Positions 18,254 through 27,119 are shown, numbered from the stretch's first letter. The stretch: DNA of 64,000 nucleotides from Pseudomonas berkeleyensis (GCF_014109765.1 NZ_CP059139.1:620001-684000), one strand, 5' to 3'. Notes: generated by a model not told the origin, from the letters alone. Made by a program: numbers and translations.

Positions 18254-18269
18254 TGGTACAGCTCCTGCA
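18254..18269 (+). promoter_or_regulatory. Sigma54 -24/-12 promoter of cynABDS
   Basis: TGGTACAGCTCCTGCA has GG and GC separated by exactly ten bases as in the sigma54 consensus (TGGCAC-N5-TTGCA), with two departures from consensus. Transcription would begin near 18281, about 77 nt before cynA. The neighbouring GAFTGA-containing activator supports the call. Confidence 0.65.
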
Positions 18270-18357
18270 GTAGCTGACATGAACCGGCCAGCAATGGCCC
18301 AGCCCAGTCAGCGTCCGCCTCACCAATCTGGGGCAGGCCATCGCAGGAGTGATCACG

Positions 18358-19725
18358 ATGAGCGTCAACAGCCTGGACGATCCATTCAGCCCCGACAGCG
18401 AGCTTTCCCATGCCGCCGGGTGTGCTTGCCAGCGTTGCACGCCGAGTGCCGCTGCGCTGCCCGATAGCAGTGAAGCCATGCTCGATCGCGCGGTGGAGAA
18501 CGCCATCGTGCGCGGCGTGTTCGGCCACAACGATTTCTCCCGGCGCAGTTTCATGGGGATGATCGGAGGCGGTGTCGCGGCGGCGATTCTGGGCAGCCTG
18601 ATCCCGTTGGATGCGGTCAAGGCGGCGGTCAAGGACAGCCTTGGCCCGCTGGAAAAGACCAAGCTGAAGATCGGCTTCGTGCCCATCACCTGCGCCACGC
18701 CGATCATCATGGCCGAGCCGATGGGCTTCTACGCCAAGTATGGGCTGGAAGTGGAAACGGTGAAGACCGCCGGCTGGGCGGTGGCGCGCGACAAGTCGCT
18801 GGCCGGCGAATACGACGCCTCGCACATGCTCTCGCCGATGCCGCTGGCCATCAGCCTGGGGCTGGGTTCGACGCAGACACCCTTCGTCATGCCGGCGCTG
18901 GAAAACGTCAACGGCCAGGCCATCGTGCTCGGCATGCAGCATCAGGACAAACGTGATCCGAAGCTGTGGAAGGGCATGCGCTTCGGTGTGCCGTTCGAAT
19001 ACTCGATGCACAACTTCCTGCTGCGCTATTACGTCGCCGAGCATGGCCTGGATCCGGATCGCGATATCCAGATTCGTGTGGTGCCGCCACCAGAGATGGT
19101 CGCCAACCTGCGCGCCGGCAACCTCGATGGCTTCCTCTCGCCGGACCCGTTCAACCAGCGCGCGGTATGGGAAAAGGTCGGCTTCATCCACCTGCTGACC
19201 AAGGAGCTGTGGCCGGGCCACCCGTGCTGCGCCTTCGCTTGCAGCCAGCGCTTCGCCAGCGAGAATCCCAATACCTATGGCGCGCTGCTGCATGCGCTGA
19301 TCGATGCCACGCAATATTCCTCCAAGGCCGAGAACCGCAAGGCCGTGGCTGAGGCAATCTCCACCCGCAACTACCTCAACCAGCCGGTTCCGGTGGTGCA
19401 GCAGGTGCTCAGCGGGCGCTATGCCGATGGTCTGGGCAACATCCATGACGAGCCCCAGCGCATCGACTTCGATCCGTTCCCCTGGCAGTCGATGGCCGTG
19501 TGGATCCTCACCCAGATGAAACGCTGGGGCTATCTGCAGGGGGATGTCGACTACCGCGACATCGCCGAGCGGGTGTTCCTCGCGGCTGACGCCGGCAAGG
19601 TGATGACCGAGCTCGGCCTGCCGGTACCGGCGGATGCCTACAAGTCCTTCAGCGTGATGGGCAAACCCTTCGATCCGGCTGATCCGGACGGTTATCTGGC
19701 CAGCTTCGCCATGCGGAGGTCGTGA
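18358..19725 (+). CDS. cynA: Cyanate/nitrate-type ABC transporter substrate-binding protein
   Basis: Member of the NrtA/CmpA periplasmic solute-binding family, 455 aa. ATG 18358 was chosen because GCAGGAG lies 8 bases upstream and overlaps the earlier in-frame GTG. The Tat signal SRRSFM is at residues 61-66, followed by a hydrophobic stretch ending near 88, so the folded protein is exported by Tat. The binding domain starts at about KLKIGFVPITCATPIIMAEP. Unusually, about 60 residues precede the twin arginines, including a Cys-x-Cys-xx-Cys group (Cys22, 24, 27). First gene of the cynABDS operon. Confidence 0.87.
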   Translation: MSVNSLDDPFSPDSELSHAAGCACQRCTPSAAALPDSSEAMLDRAVENAIVRGVFGHNDFSRRSFMGMIGGGVAAAILGSLIPLDAVKAAVKDSLGPLEKTKLKIGFVPITCATPIIMAEPMGFYAKYGLEVETVKTAGWAVARDKSLAGEYDASHMLSPMPLAISLGLGSTQTPFVMPALENVNGQAIVLGMQHQDKRDPKLWKGMRFGVPFEYSMHNFLLRYYVAEHGLDPDRDIQIRVVPPPEMVANLRAGNLDGFLSPDPFNQRAVWEKVGFIHLLTKELWPGHPCCAFACSQRFASENPNTYGALLHALIDATQYSSKAENRKAVAEAISTRNYLNQPVPVVQQVLSGRYADGLGNIHDEPQRIDFDPFPWQSMAVWILTQMKRWGYLQGDVDYRDIAERVFLAADAGKVMTELGLPVPADAYKSFSVMGKPFDPADPDGYLASFAMRRS

Positions 19726-20561
19726 TGAAAACGTCCATTTCCATGCGCGCGGCACTCCTCTCCGCGGTGCTGTTGGTGCTGCTACTCGCCATCTGGGAGG
19801 TGCTCTGCCGAGTGCCCGCCAGTGCGGCAGTCAGCGCCGATGACGAATACGCCCTGCTCATGGGCGAGGCCGAACAGGAGGCCCGCGTGCCGCCGCCTTC
19901 GGTGGTGCTGGCGCATGCCTACGCCGAGCTGAGCCAGCCGTTCTATGACAACGGGCCGAACGACAAGGGCATTGGCATCCAGCTCGCGCATTCGTTGTAC
20001 CGGGTACTGACCGGCTACCTGCTGGCGGCGCTGGTAGCGATTCCCATCGGTTTCGTCATCGGCATGTCGCCGCTGATGTACCGCGCGCTCAACCCCTTCA
20101 TCCAGATTCTGCGGCCGATCTCGCCGCTGGCCTGGATGCCGCTGGCGCTGTTCGTGATCAAGGATTCGCAGACCTCGGCGATCTTCGTGATCTTCATCTG
20201 CTCGGTATGGCCGATGCTGCTCAATACCGCCTTCGGGGTGGCCGGTGTGCGCCGCGACTGGATCAATGTTGCCCGTACCCATGAGCTGAGCCCGCTGCGT
20301 ACGGCATTCAGCGTGATCCTGCCCGCTGCCATGCCGACCATCCTCACCGGCATGCGCATCTCGGTGGGCATCGCCTGGCTGGTGATCGTCGCCGCCGAGA
20401 TGCTCGTTGGTGGCACCGGTATTGGCTACTACGTGTGGAACGAGTGGAACAATCTCAACCTGGCCAGCGTGATCTTCTCGATCCTGATGATCGGCGTGGT
20501 CGGCATGCTGCTCGACCTTCTGCTGGGCAGCGTCGCCCGTCTCGTCAGCTACCAGGAGTAA
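19725..20561 (+). CDS. cynB: Cyanate ABC transporter permease
   Basis: Inner-membrane permease of the NrtB/SsuC type, 278 aa, with about six to seven hydrophobic segments. The EAA loop that contacts the ATPase is in ARTHELSPLRTAFSVILPAA (about 184-203). A periplasmic loop of about 50 residues follows the first helix. ATG 19725 overlaps the cynA stop by one base and sits behind GGAGGT; GTG 19722 is an alternative. cynD follows after four bases. Confidence 0.87.
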   Translation: MKTSISMRAALLSAVLLVLLLAIWEVLCRVPASAAVSADDEYALLMGEAEQEARVPPPSVVLAHAYAELSQPFYDNGPNDKGIGIQLAHSLYRVLTGYLLAALVAIPIGFVIGMSPLMYRALNPFIQILRPISPLAWMPLALFVIKDSQTSAIFVIFICSVWPMLLNTAFGVAGVRRDWINVARTHELSPLRTAFSVILPAAMPTILTGMRISVGIAWLVIVAAEMLVGGTGIGYYVWNEWNNLNLASVIFSILMIGVVGMLLDLLLGSVARLVSYQE

Positions 20562-20565
20562 TGTC

Positions 20566-21474
20566 ATGTCCCGCTATTTTCTCGATGCCCGCCGCTTGGC
20601 CAAGCGCTTCCCGCAACCTGGCAGCGAGCCGCTGACGGTCTTCGAAGACGTCAGCTTCGGCCTCGACCAGGGCGAGTTCGTCTGCATCATCGGCCACTCC
20701 GGCTGCGGCAAGTCGACCATCCTCAATGCACTGGCCGGCCTGGACAGCTTCAGTGAAGGCACGCTGGAAATGGCCGGCAAGGAGGTTGCCGGGCCCAGCC
20801 TCGAACGCGGTGTGGTGTTTCAGAATTACAGCCTGCTGCCTTGGCTCAGTGCGCTGGAGAACGTCGAGTTTGGTGTACGTGCACGTTTTCCAACGTGGTC
20901 GAAGGAGCAGCGTCGCGCGCATAGCCGCAAGTACCTGGAAATGGTCGGCCTGGGCGGCTCCGAGGCGCGCAAGCCGGCGCAGCTGTCCGGCGGCATGCGT
21001 CAGCGCGTGAGTATCGCCCGCGCCTTCGCCACCCAGCCGCAGTTGCTGCTGCTCGATGAGCCCTTCGGTGCGCTGGATGCCCTGACCCGGGGGGTGATCC
21101 AGGACGAGTTGATCAAGATCTGGAGCGCCACCAGGCAGACGGTGTTCATGATCACCCATGACATCGATGAAGCAATCCTGCTTTCCGACCGCATCCTGCT
21201 GATGACCAACGGCCCGCAGGCACGTATCGCCGAGTCGGTGCGCATCGACCTGCCACGGCCACGGCAGCGCGACCAGGTGATTCATCACCCGGCGTACTAC
21301 CGCATCCGTAACCACCTCGTGGACTTTCTGGTGAACCGCTCGCACGAGCTGCGCGGCTGCACCGTGGCCGACGAGCAAGGCTTCCCGCCCGAAATCAACC
21401 CCGCCCTGGACGAGCCAGCACCTGCCGCCAGGGTTGTCCCTCTGACCCCCGTGAAGGAGTTTCACCATGGATAA
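20566..21474 (+). CDS. cynD: Cyanate ABC transporter ATP-binding protein
   Basis: Cytoplasmic ATPase of the NrtD/SsuB/TauB group, 302 aa. Walker A GHSGCGKST (about 43-51), signature LSGGMRQRV (about 140-148), Walker B LLLLDEP (about 160-166) and the switch histidine in MITHDIDEA are all intact. The last 40 residues after the ATPase fold are variable. The 3' end overlaps cynS by 8 bp, indicating translational coupling. Confidence 0.87.
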   Translation: MSRYFLDARRLAKRFPQPGSEPLTVFEDVSFGLDQGEFVCIIGHSGCGKSTILNALAGLDSFSEGTLEMAGKEVAGPSLERGVVFQNYSLLPWLSALENVEFGVRARFPTWSKEQRRAHSRKYLEMVGLGGSEARKPAQLSGGMRQRVSIARAFATQPQLLLLDEPFGALDALTRGVIQDELIKIWSATRQTVFMITHDIDEAILLSDRILLMTNGPQARIAESVRIDLPRPRQRDQVIHHPAYYRIRNHLVDFLVNRSHELRGCTVADEQGFPPEINPALDEPAPAARVVPLTPVKEFHHG

Positions 21475-21907
21475 GCAACAGATGCGCACCACCATCACTG
21501 CCGCCAAAGAGCGCCTTGGTCTGGACTGGGCTGCGCTTGGCCAGGGCATCGGCATGTCGCCGGTGTGGACGACGTCGGCCTGCCTGGGCATGAACAGCAT
21601 GCCCAAGGCGCAGGCCGATGCCCTGTGCGAGATGCTTGAGCTACCGGAGGAGGTCTCCACCGCACTGCAGGCGTTCCCGCACAAACACTGGGACAAGGCC
21701 GTGCCCACCGATCCGCTGATCTACCGCTTCTACGAGATGATCAACGTCTATGGCGAGACCATCAAGGAACTGATCCACGAGGAATTTGGCGACGGCATCA
21801 TGAGCGCCATCGACTTCAGCATGGACATTTCCCGCGTCGCCGACCCCAAGGGTGACCGCGTGCAGATCGTGCTCAACGGCAAGTTCCTGCCCTATCGCAG
21901 CTGGTGA
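21467..21907 (+). CDS. cynS: Cyanase (cyanate hydratase)
   Basis: Decamer that converts cyanate and bicarbonate to ammonia and CO2, allowing cyanate detoxification and use as nitrogen source; 146 aa. The N-terminal half is a helix-turn-helix-like fold. The catalytic triad aligns as Arg87, Glu90 and Ser113, each nine positions below E. coli Arg96, Glu99 and Ser122. A start overlapping cynD behind AAGGAG is clear. Last gene of the cyn operon, followed by a strong terminator. Confidence 0.97.
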   Translation: MDKQQMRTTITAAKERLGLDWAALGQGIGMSPVWTTSACLGMNSMPKAQADALCEMLELPEEVSTALQAFPHKHWDKAVPTDPLIYRFYEMINVYGETIKELIHEEFGDGIMSAIDFSMDISRVADPKGDRVQIVLNGKFLPYRSW

Positions 21908-21933
21908 ATCGTCGCGGCATATCGTCGCGACGG

Positions 21934-21970
21934 ACAAAAGGCACGGCACCCGCCGTGCCTTTTGTTTTGC
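21934..21970 (+). terminator. Rho-independent terminator of the cyn operon
   Basis: ACAAAAGGCACGGC pairs with GCCGTGCCTTTTGT around a short ACCC loop (21934-21965), and a T-rich TTTTGTTTT tract follows. It lies 26 bp after cynS. Confidence 0.88.
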
Positions 21971-22010
21971 GCTCTGCGAAAATGCCCGCACTTTTTTCTA
22001 GGACTCTGCC

Positions 22011-23078
22011 ATGACCGCCCTGAAGAACGACCGTTTCCTTCGTGCCCTGCTCAAGCAACCCGTGGATGTCACGCCGATCTGGATGATGCGCCAGGCCGGC
22101 CGCTATCTGCCGGAGTACCGCGCGACCCGGGCCAAGGCCGGCGACTTCGTGAGCCTGATGAAGAACCCGGAGCTGGCCTGCGAGGTCACCATCCAGCCAC
22201 TGGATCGCTACCCGCAATTGGACGCGGCGATTCTGTTCTCCGACATCCTCACCATTCCCGATGCCATGGGCCAGGGCCTGTACTTCGAGACCGGCGAAGG
22301 ACCACGCTTCAAGAAAGTGGTCAGCAGCCTGGCCGACATCGAGGCGCTACCAGTGCCGGATCCGGAGAAGGATCTGGGCTACGTGATGGACGCTGTGCGC
22401 ACCATTCGCCGCGAGCTGGGTGGCCGCGTGCCGCTGATCGGCTTCTCCGGCAGCCCGTGGACGCTGGCTACCTACATGGTCGAGGGCGGCTCGTCGAAGG
22501 ACTTCCGCAAGACCAAGGCCATGCTCTACGACCACCCGCAAGCCTTGCACGCGCTGCTCGACAAGCTGGCGCAGTCGGTCACTGCCTACCTCAACGGGCA
22601 GATCCTGGCCGGTGCGCAGGCGGTACAGATCTTCGATTCCTGGGGCGGCGCGCTGTCGGCTGCGGCCTATCAGGAGTTCTCCCTGGCCTACATGAAGAAG
22701 ATCGTCGATGGCCTGATCCGCGAGCACGACGGGCGTCGTGTGCCGGTGATCCTGTTCACCAAGGGTGGTGGCCTGTGGCTCGAATCCCTGGCTGACACCG
22801 GCGCCGAAGCACTGGGTCTGGACTGGACGTGCGACATCGGCAGCGCCCGCGCCCGTGTCGGTGCCAAGGTTGCCCTGCAGGGCAACATGGATCCGGCGGT
22901 GCTCTACGCCAAGCCGGCGGCGATTCGTGCCGAGGTGGCGCGCATCCTGGCCGCCTACGGTGCAGGCAGCGGCCATGTGTTCAACCTTGGCCATGGCATC
23001 ACCCCGGAAGTCGACCCGGCCCACGCTGGCGCTTTCTTCGAGGCCGTGCACGAGCTGTCGGCGCAGTATCACCAGTAA
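22011..23078 (+). CDS. hemE: Uroporphyrinogen decarboxylase
   Basis: Removes four acetate carboxyls from uroporphyrinogen III to give coproporphyrinogen III in haem synthesis; cytoplasmic, 355 aa. The signature [16 protein letters not shown] (about residues 22-37) carries the substrate-binding arginines, and the catalytic Asp is in [12 protein letters not shown] (about 75-86). The second signature [13 protein letters not shown] (about 145-157) is complete. It is a single gene after the cyn terminator. Confidence 0.98.
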   Translation: MTALKNDRFLRALLKQPVDVTPIWMMRQAGRYLPEYRATRAKAGDFVSLMKNPELACEVTIQPLDRYPQLDAAILFSDILTIPDAMGQGLYFETGEGPRFKKVVSSLADIEALPVPDPEKDLGYVMDAVRTIRRELGGRVPLIGFSGSPWTLATYMVEGGSSKDFRKTKAMLYDHPQALHALLDKLAQSVTAYLNGQILAGAQAVQIFDSWGGALSAAAYQEFSLAYMKKIVDGLIREHDGRRVPVILFTKGGGLWLESLADTGAEALGLDWTCDIGSARARVGAKVALQGNMDPAVLYAKPAAIRAEVARILAAYGAGSGHVFNLGHGITPEVDPAHAGAFFEAVHELSAQYHQ

Positions 23079-23088
23079 GCCGCAGCCG

Positions 23089-23116
23089 AGCGGCCAGGTC
23101 TTTACGCCTGGCCGCT
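23089..23116. terminator. Hairpin between convergent hemE and DUF2141 gene
   Basis: AGCGGCCAGG (23089-23098) pairs perfectly with CCTGGCCGCT (23107-23116) around an 8-nt loop, 11 bp after the hemE stop and overlapping the stop of the opposing gene. There is no T-run, so termination strength is uncertain. Confidence 0.4.
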
Positions 23117-23597
23117 AGCGATCCCCGGCGCGTGGTGCAACGGGGGCCAGGCGCTCCTTGTTCTTGCGCGGTGGAATCAGGCGCACGCTGATCACGCTGT
23201 CCGTCGTGCCGTGCTCGAACAGGCTGTCGCTGGGTTTGGGTTTGCCGCCGAAGAGCGACGGATTACCGGAGAACCCCACGGGTTCCTGCGGGATGCCACG
23301 CGGGCTGAGATCCAGCTGGCCGTTACCGTTGCTGTCCTGGAACACCTGTATGGCATAGCGGCCGGGCGGCAGATCGCTCAGTCGCAGTGGTGTTTGCGTA
23401 CCCTGCAGTTCGAGCAGGCTGGGCTGCCAGTCCTGCTGGTCGGCGGGTACCAGCGCCAGGTACAGATTTGCCTGATCCTGCTTGCCTTCTACCTGGATCA
23501 GCAGGTCGCCTGCCTGGATCGACTGGCAAGCGAGTAGCGGAACCAATAGGCAAAGTTGGCACAGGCGGGTTACGGTTTGAAGAAGTCTCTGTGGCAT
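23115..23597 (-). CDS. Exported DUF2141 family protein
   Basis: Small secreted protein of 160 aa with a signal peptide (about residues 1-29, cleaving after IQAG). The DUF2141 signature is visible: GRYAIQVFQDSNGNGQLD (about 86-103), followed by a GIPQEPVGFS segment. A Cys in LLACQS could be a lipobox, though the +1 context is only fair. Molecular function is unknown. Start ATG 23597 is only 32 bp from the divergent darA start, so the two share a regulatory region; similar proteins occur near carotenoid and pigment genes, but a role here is inference. Confidence 0.7.
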   Translation of the reverse strand: MPQRLLQTVTRLCQLCLLVPLLACQSIQAGDLLIQVEGKQDQANLYLALVPADQQDWQPSLLELQGTQTPLRLSDLPPGRYAIQVFQDSNGNGQLDLSPRGIPQEPVGFSGNPSLFGGKPKPSDSLFEHGTTDSVISVRLIPPRKNKERLAPVAPRAGDR

Positions 23598-23629
23598 AAT
23601 TTGCACATTTTGCAGGGAATGCGCCGCGA

Positions 23630-24547
23630 ATGCGTCATGTTTTAGTCGTCCACTTCTCACAGACTGGCCAATTAGACCGCTTGGCGCAATCGGTCTGTGC
23701 GCCGCTGCGCGAGTGCGACGGCATCGAAGTGGATTTCCTGACGCTGCAACCTGCCCAGCCTTTCCCCTTTCCCTGGCCCTTTCTCGGTTTCTTTCGCATC
23801 TTTCCCGAAACCGTGCTGATGAAGCCGCAGCCCTTGCTGCCGCTGGCCGTGGATGCCGACAAGCGCTACGACCTGGTGATTCTGGCGTATCAGGTCTGGT
23901 TCCTCTCGCCCTCGCTGCCCTGCACCAGCTTTCTCGCCTCACCCGAGGCCGCCCGTTTGCTGAAGGACACGCCGGTGGTCACGCTGATCGGTTGCCGCAA
24001 CATGTGGCTGATGGCGCAGGAGAAGGTCAAGGCGCGCCTGCAGGCGCTGGGCGCGAAGCTGGTGGACAACGTCGTGCTGACCGATGCCTGCGGTACGGCG
24101 GCGAGTTTCCTGGCCACGCCGCTGTGGATGTTCACCGGCCGGCAGAAGCCCTATAGCTGGGTACCGCGCGCAGGCATCGACGAGCGGGAATTGGCGGCAG
24201 CCAGCCGTTTCGGCGACGCTATGGCGCGCCGGCTGCTCGCTGACCAACAGCCCATCGAGACACCGATGCTCGCTGGCTTGGGCGCGGTGAAAGTGGATGA
24301 AAAACTGATCGCCAGCGAAAAGGTCGGCAACCGTAGTTTCACCCTGTGGAGCCGACTGCTCTCGGCGCTCGGCCCGCAGCAGAGTCGCCGTCGCGGCGCC
24401 GGGCTGGTGCTGTATATCGTGTTTCTGATTTGCCTGATTCTGACCGTGGTGCCGATCACGGCGGTGTTGAAAAAATTGCTGGCGCCGCTGTTCAAGGGGC
24501 GTATCCAGAGAGAGAAGGCCTACTTTGCCGGCCCATCCGGCGAGTGA
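23630..24547 (+). CDS. darA: DarA-like dialkylresorcinol condensing enzyme
   Basis: Resembles DarA, which works with DarB to condense two fatty-acid-derived units into a cyclohexanedione that becomes a 2,5-dialkylresorcinol. The 305-aa protein begins with a flavodoxin-like fold (VLVVHFSQTGQLDRLA, about residues 4-19), has conserved aromatic stretches (FPWPFLGFFRIFPE) and ends with a hydrophobic helix (about 262-281) plus basic tail, suggesting membrane attachment. It starts the + strand operon; GCAGGGAA lies nine bases upstream. darB begins 19 bp after it. Family assignment rests on recognised sequence and pairing with a KASIII. Confidence 0.82.
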   Translation: MRHVLVVHFSQTGQLDRLAQSVCAPLRECDGIEVDFLTLQPAQPFPFPWPFLGFFRIFPETVLMKPQPLLPLAVDADKRYDLVILAYQVWFLSPSLPCTSFLASPEAARLLKDTPVVTLIGCRNMWLMAQEKVKARLQALGAKLVDNVVLTDACGTAASFLATPLWMFTGRQKPYSWVPRAGIDERELAAASRFGDAMARRLLADQQPIETPMLAGLGAVKVDEKLIASEKVGNRSFTLWSRLLSALGPQQSRRRGAGLVLYIVFLICLILTVVPITAVLKKLLAPLFKGRIQREKAYFAGPSGE

Positions 24548-24566
24548 AGTGACCCGAGGTAAGACC

Positions 24567-25724
24567 GTGGTAACCCCTGTATTCATCAACCGCATCAGCG
24601 CCTGCCTGCCGCACGAGCCTGTGGATAACGAGCAGATGGAAGCGCGCCTGGGCATGGTCGGCGGCAAGCCGTCGCGCGCGCGCAAGCTGGTGCTGCGCCG
24701 CAACGGCATCGTGCAGCGTCACTATGTCATCGACCCGGCGACCGGCGAGCAGAGCATGAGCAATGCGCAGCTCAGCGCCGAAGCGATACGTGGCTTGCAG
24801 GGCGAGGGTTTCGAGCTGAACCAGCTCGACTGCCTGGTGGCCAGCACCTCATCACCGGATCAGGTGATGCCGGGCCACGCGGTGATGGTGCATGGCGAGC
24901 TGGGCAATCCGTCCTGCGAGGTGGCGACCACCGCCGGTATCTGCCTGTGCGGCATGACTGCGCTGAAATACGCCTGGATGAGCGTGGCCAGTGGCGAGAG
25001 CCGCACGGCCGTGGCCTGTGGTTCGGAGGTCGCATCGACCCTGATGCAGGCGCGCAACTTCAACGCCGAATACGAAAGCCGTGTCGATGAGCTGGAAAAG
25101 CATCCGGAGATCGCTTTCGAGAAGGATTTCCTGCGCTGGATGCTGTCCGATGGCGCTGGCGCCGTGCTCCTGCAGGATCGCCCGAATCAGAACGGCCTGA
25201 GCCTGCGCATCGACTGGCTGGATATCTACTCCTTCGCCGATCGGATGCCGCCCTGCATGTATGCCGGTGCCGACATGCAGGACGACACCCTGCGTGGCTG
25301 GAGCCGCTACGACGCCGACGAGCGCGCGAAGCAGTCGGTGATGGCGATCAAACAGAACGTCAAACTGCTCAACGAGAACATCGTCAAGTACACTGTGGAA
25401 GAGGCGCTGCGCCGGATCATGGCGCGCCGCGAGCTGCGCGTGGCGGATATCGACTGGTTCCTGCCGCACTATTCCTCGGAGTTCTTCCGCGAGCCGCTGG
25501 CCGTGGGCCTGGCCAACGTCGACCTGCCGATTCCGATGGAGCGCTGGTTCACCAACCTGACCAGCAAGGGCAACACCGGCGCGGCATCGATCTTCATCAT
25601 CCTCGAAGAGCTGTTCAATGGCGGGCGCCTGCGCAGCGGCCAGAAGCTGCTCTGCTACGTGCCCGAAAGCGGGCGCTTTTCCAGTGCGTTCATGCACCTG
25701 ACGGTGGTTGGCGATGAAGCTTGA
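24567..25724 (+). CDS. darB: DarB-like ketoacyl-ACP synthase III (resorcinol formation)
   Basis: KASIII-type enzyme of 385 aa. The probable nucleophile Cys lies in TTAGICLCGM (about 122-131), the catalytic His in WFLPHYSS (about 305-312) and Asn in SKGNTGAAS (about 334-342). DarB catalyses Claisen then aldol-type joining of a 3-oxoacyl and an acyl unit with DarA. The GTG start at 24567 is preceded by GAGGTAAG; longer frames to 24525 overlap darA and lack a ribosome site. The end overlaps the next gene by 11 bp. Confidence 0.83.
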   Translation: MVTPVFINRISACLPHEPVDNEQMEARLGMVGGKPSRARKLVLRRNGIVQRHYVIDPATGEQSMSNAQLSAEAIRGLQGEGFELNQLDCLVASTSSPDQVMPGHAVMVHGELGNPSCEVATTAGICLCGMTALKYAWMSVASGESRTAVACGSEVASTLMQARNFNAEYESRVDELEKHPEIAFEKDFLRWMLSDGAGAVLLQDRPNQNGLSLRIDWLDIYSFADRMPPCMYAGADMQDDTLRGWSRYDADERAKQSVMAIKQNVKLLNENIVKYTVEEALRRIMARRELRVADIDWFLPHYSSEFFREPLAVGLANVDLPIPMERWFTNLTSKGNTGAASIFIILEELFNGGRLRSGQKLLCYVPESGRFSSAFMHLTVVGDEA

Positions 25725-26121
25725 CGAAGTTCCGCAGGATCCCGGCTCCGCGTATGGCGGGCACAGCAAGCTGCTTTACGCGGTCGATGAAAGCGGCCAT
25801 TACCAGGGCGCGCAGAGCGTCGGCTGGGATCCCGAATCCTATGCCACGCAATTGGCCGTCGCCGAGCTGGAGGCGCAGGAGGCCGAGGCTCTGGCGCTGT
25901 GGCAGCGTGGCGAGTTGTCGCCGCTCAAATGCCTGATGTACCGCTACCGCATGGACGAGCCGGCGCTGTCGCAGATCACCGGCCTATGGCAGTGGCGGGT
26001 GCGCCGGCACTTTCGTCCGGAAATCTATCGCTGCCTGAGCGCCTCCGTGCTGGCGCGCTACGCCGAAGCCTTCGGCCTCACCGTCGACGAGCTGCGTCGC
26101 TACCAGAGAGAGTTGCCATGA
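25714..26121 (+). CDS. Small XRE-like protein of the dialkylresorcinol cluster, function unknown
   Basis: 135 aa, no confident family. The N-terminal half is acidic and Gln/Ala-rich (helical AVAELEAQEAEALALWQRGEL). The C-terminal half reads like a Cro/C1-type helix-turn-helix: PALSQITGLWQWRVRRHFRPE followed by LARYAEAFGLTVDELRRYQ, the typical last helix of XRE proteins. It could be a regulator or a small adaptor for the enzyme downstream, with which it overlaps by 4 bp. ATG 25714 lies inside the darB end; TTG 25708 is a less likely start. Confidence 0.6.
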   Translation: MKLDEVPQDPGSAYGGHSKLLYAVDESGHYQGAQSVGWDPESYATQLAVAELEAQEAEALALWQRGELSPLKCLMYRYRMDEPALSQITGLWQWRVRRHFRPEIYRCLSASVLARYAEAFGLTVDELRRYQRELP

Positions 26122-27119
26122 CCGCGTTCCAGCACCGCCAGAGCGCCCACTGCGAAAGTGGCGTCATGGCCAGTCTGCTCACCCATGCCGGTTTGCCAAT
26201 GAGCGAGCCGATGGCATTCGGCCTGGCGTCTGGTCTGGCCTTCGCCTACCTGCCCATCGTCAAGATCGGCGGCATGCCGCTGATTGCCTATCGCATGCCG
26301 CCGCGCCACCTGATCAAGACGCTGAGCAAACGCCTGGGCGTACGTCTGACCAGCCGCACCTTCGCCAAGCCCGAGCAGGGTCGTGTCGAACTCGACCGGG
26401 TGCTCGACAGTGGCCGGCTGGCTGGTCTGCAAAGCTCGGTGTTCTGGCTGCCGTACTTCCCGCCGGAGATGCGTTTTCACTTCAATGCGCACAACCTGTT
26501 GGCCTACGGCCGCGAGGGTGATGAGTATCTGCTCAGCGACCCGGTGTTCGAGGAGCCGGTGCGTTGTGCCAGCGCCGATCTGCAGAAGGCGCGCTTCGCC
26601 AAGGGCGCGCTGGCGGCCAAGGGCCTGATGTACTACCTCGACGACGTGTCGCCGGAGCAGGATTGGGAACGCCTGATTCGGCAGAGCGTGCTGTCCACCT
26701 CGCGTATCCTCGACGGCATGCCGCTGCCGTGGATCGGCATTCGCGGCATCCAGCACCTGGCCAAATGCGTCGAGGCGCTCGACCCGGCGCAGAACAAGTA
26801 CAACCGCCTGTACCTCACCCATATCGTGCGCATGCAGGAAGAAATCGGCACCGGCGGTGCGGGCTTCCGCTTCATGTATGCCAGCTTCCTGCAGGAGGCC
26901 GGCGAGAAGATCGGCGACGCCAGCCTGCAGGAGGCTTCGTCGCGTCTGACGGCGGTGGGCGATGACTGGCGCCAGTTCGCCTCGGCCTGCGTGCGCGCCA
27001 GTCGCAGCAAGGGTGAGACGCCGGACTTCCGGCCGATCGCCGAGATGCTCCGCGGCATCGCCGGGCAGGAGCGGGTGCTGATGAAAGAGCTGGGCGCCTG
27101 GGCCAAGCGCAAGGGTTGA
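26118..27119 (+). CDS. BtrH N-terminal-domain protein, putative acyltransferase
   Basis: 333 aa. The N-terminus HRQSAHCESGVMASLLTHAGL resembles the BtrH/peptidase-C39-like fold, with Cys13 and His12 as candidate catalytic residues, and a second domain resembles DUF4872 (about 170-330). In butirosin synthesis BtrH moves an acyl chain from ACP to an amine acceptor. By analogy this protein could transfer an ACP-bound chain onto the resorcinol or onto another acceptor; that is inference. Last gene of the + strand dar operon, followed by a REP-like pair that separates it from the converging operon. Confidence 0.6.
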   Translation: MTAFQHRQSAHCESGVMASLLTHAGLPMSEPMAFGLASGLAFAYLPIVKIGGMPLIAYRMPPRHLIKTLSKRLGVRLTSRTFAKPEQGRVELDRVLDSGRLAGLQSSVFWLPYFPPEMRFHFNAHNLLAYGREGDEYLLSDPVFEEPVRCASADLQKARFAKGALAAKGLMYYLDDVSPEQDWERLIRQSVLSTSRILDGMPLPWIGIRGIQHLAKCVEALDPAQNKYNRLYLTHIVRMQEEIGTGGAGFRFMYASFLQEAGEKIGDASLQEASSRLTAVGDDWRQFASACVRASRSKGETPDFRPIAEMLRGIAGQERVLMKELGAWAKRKG

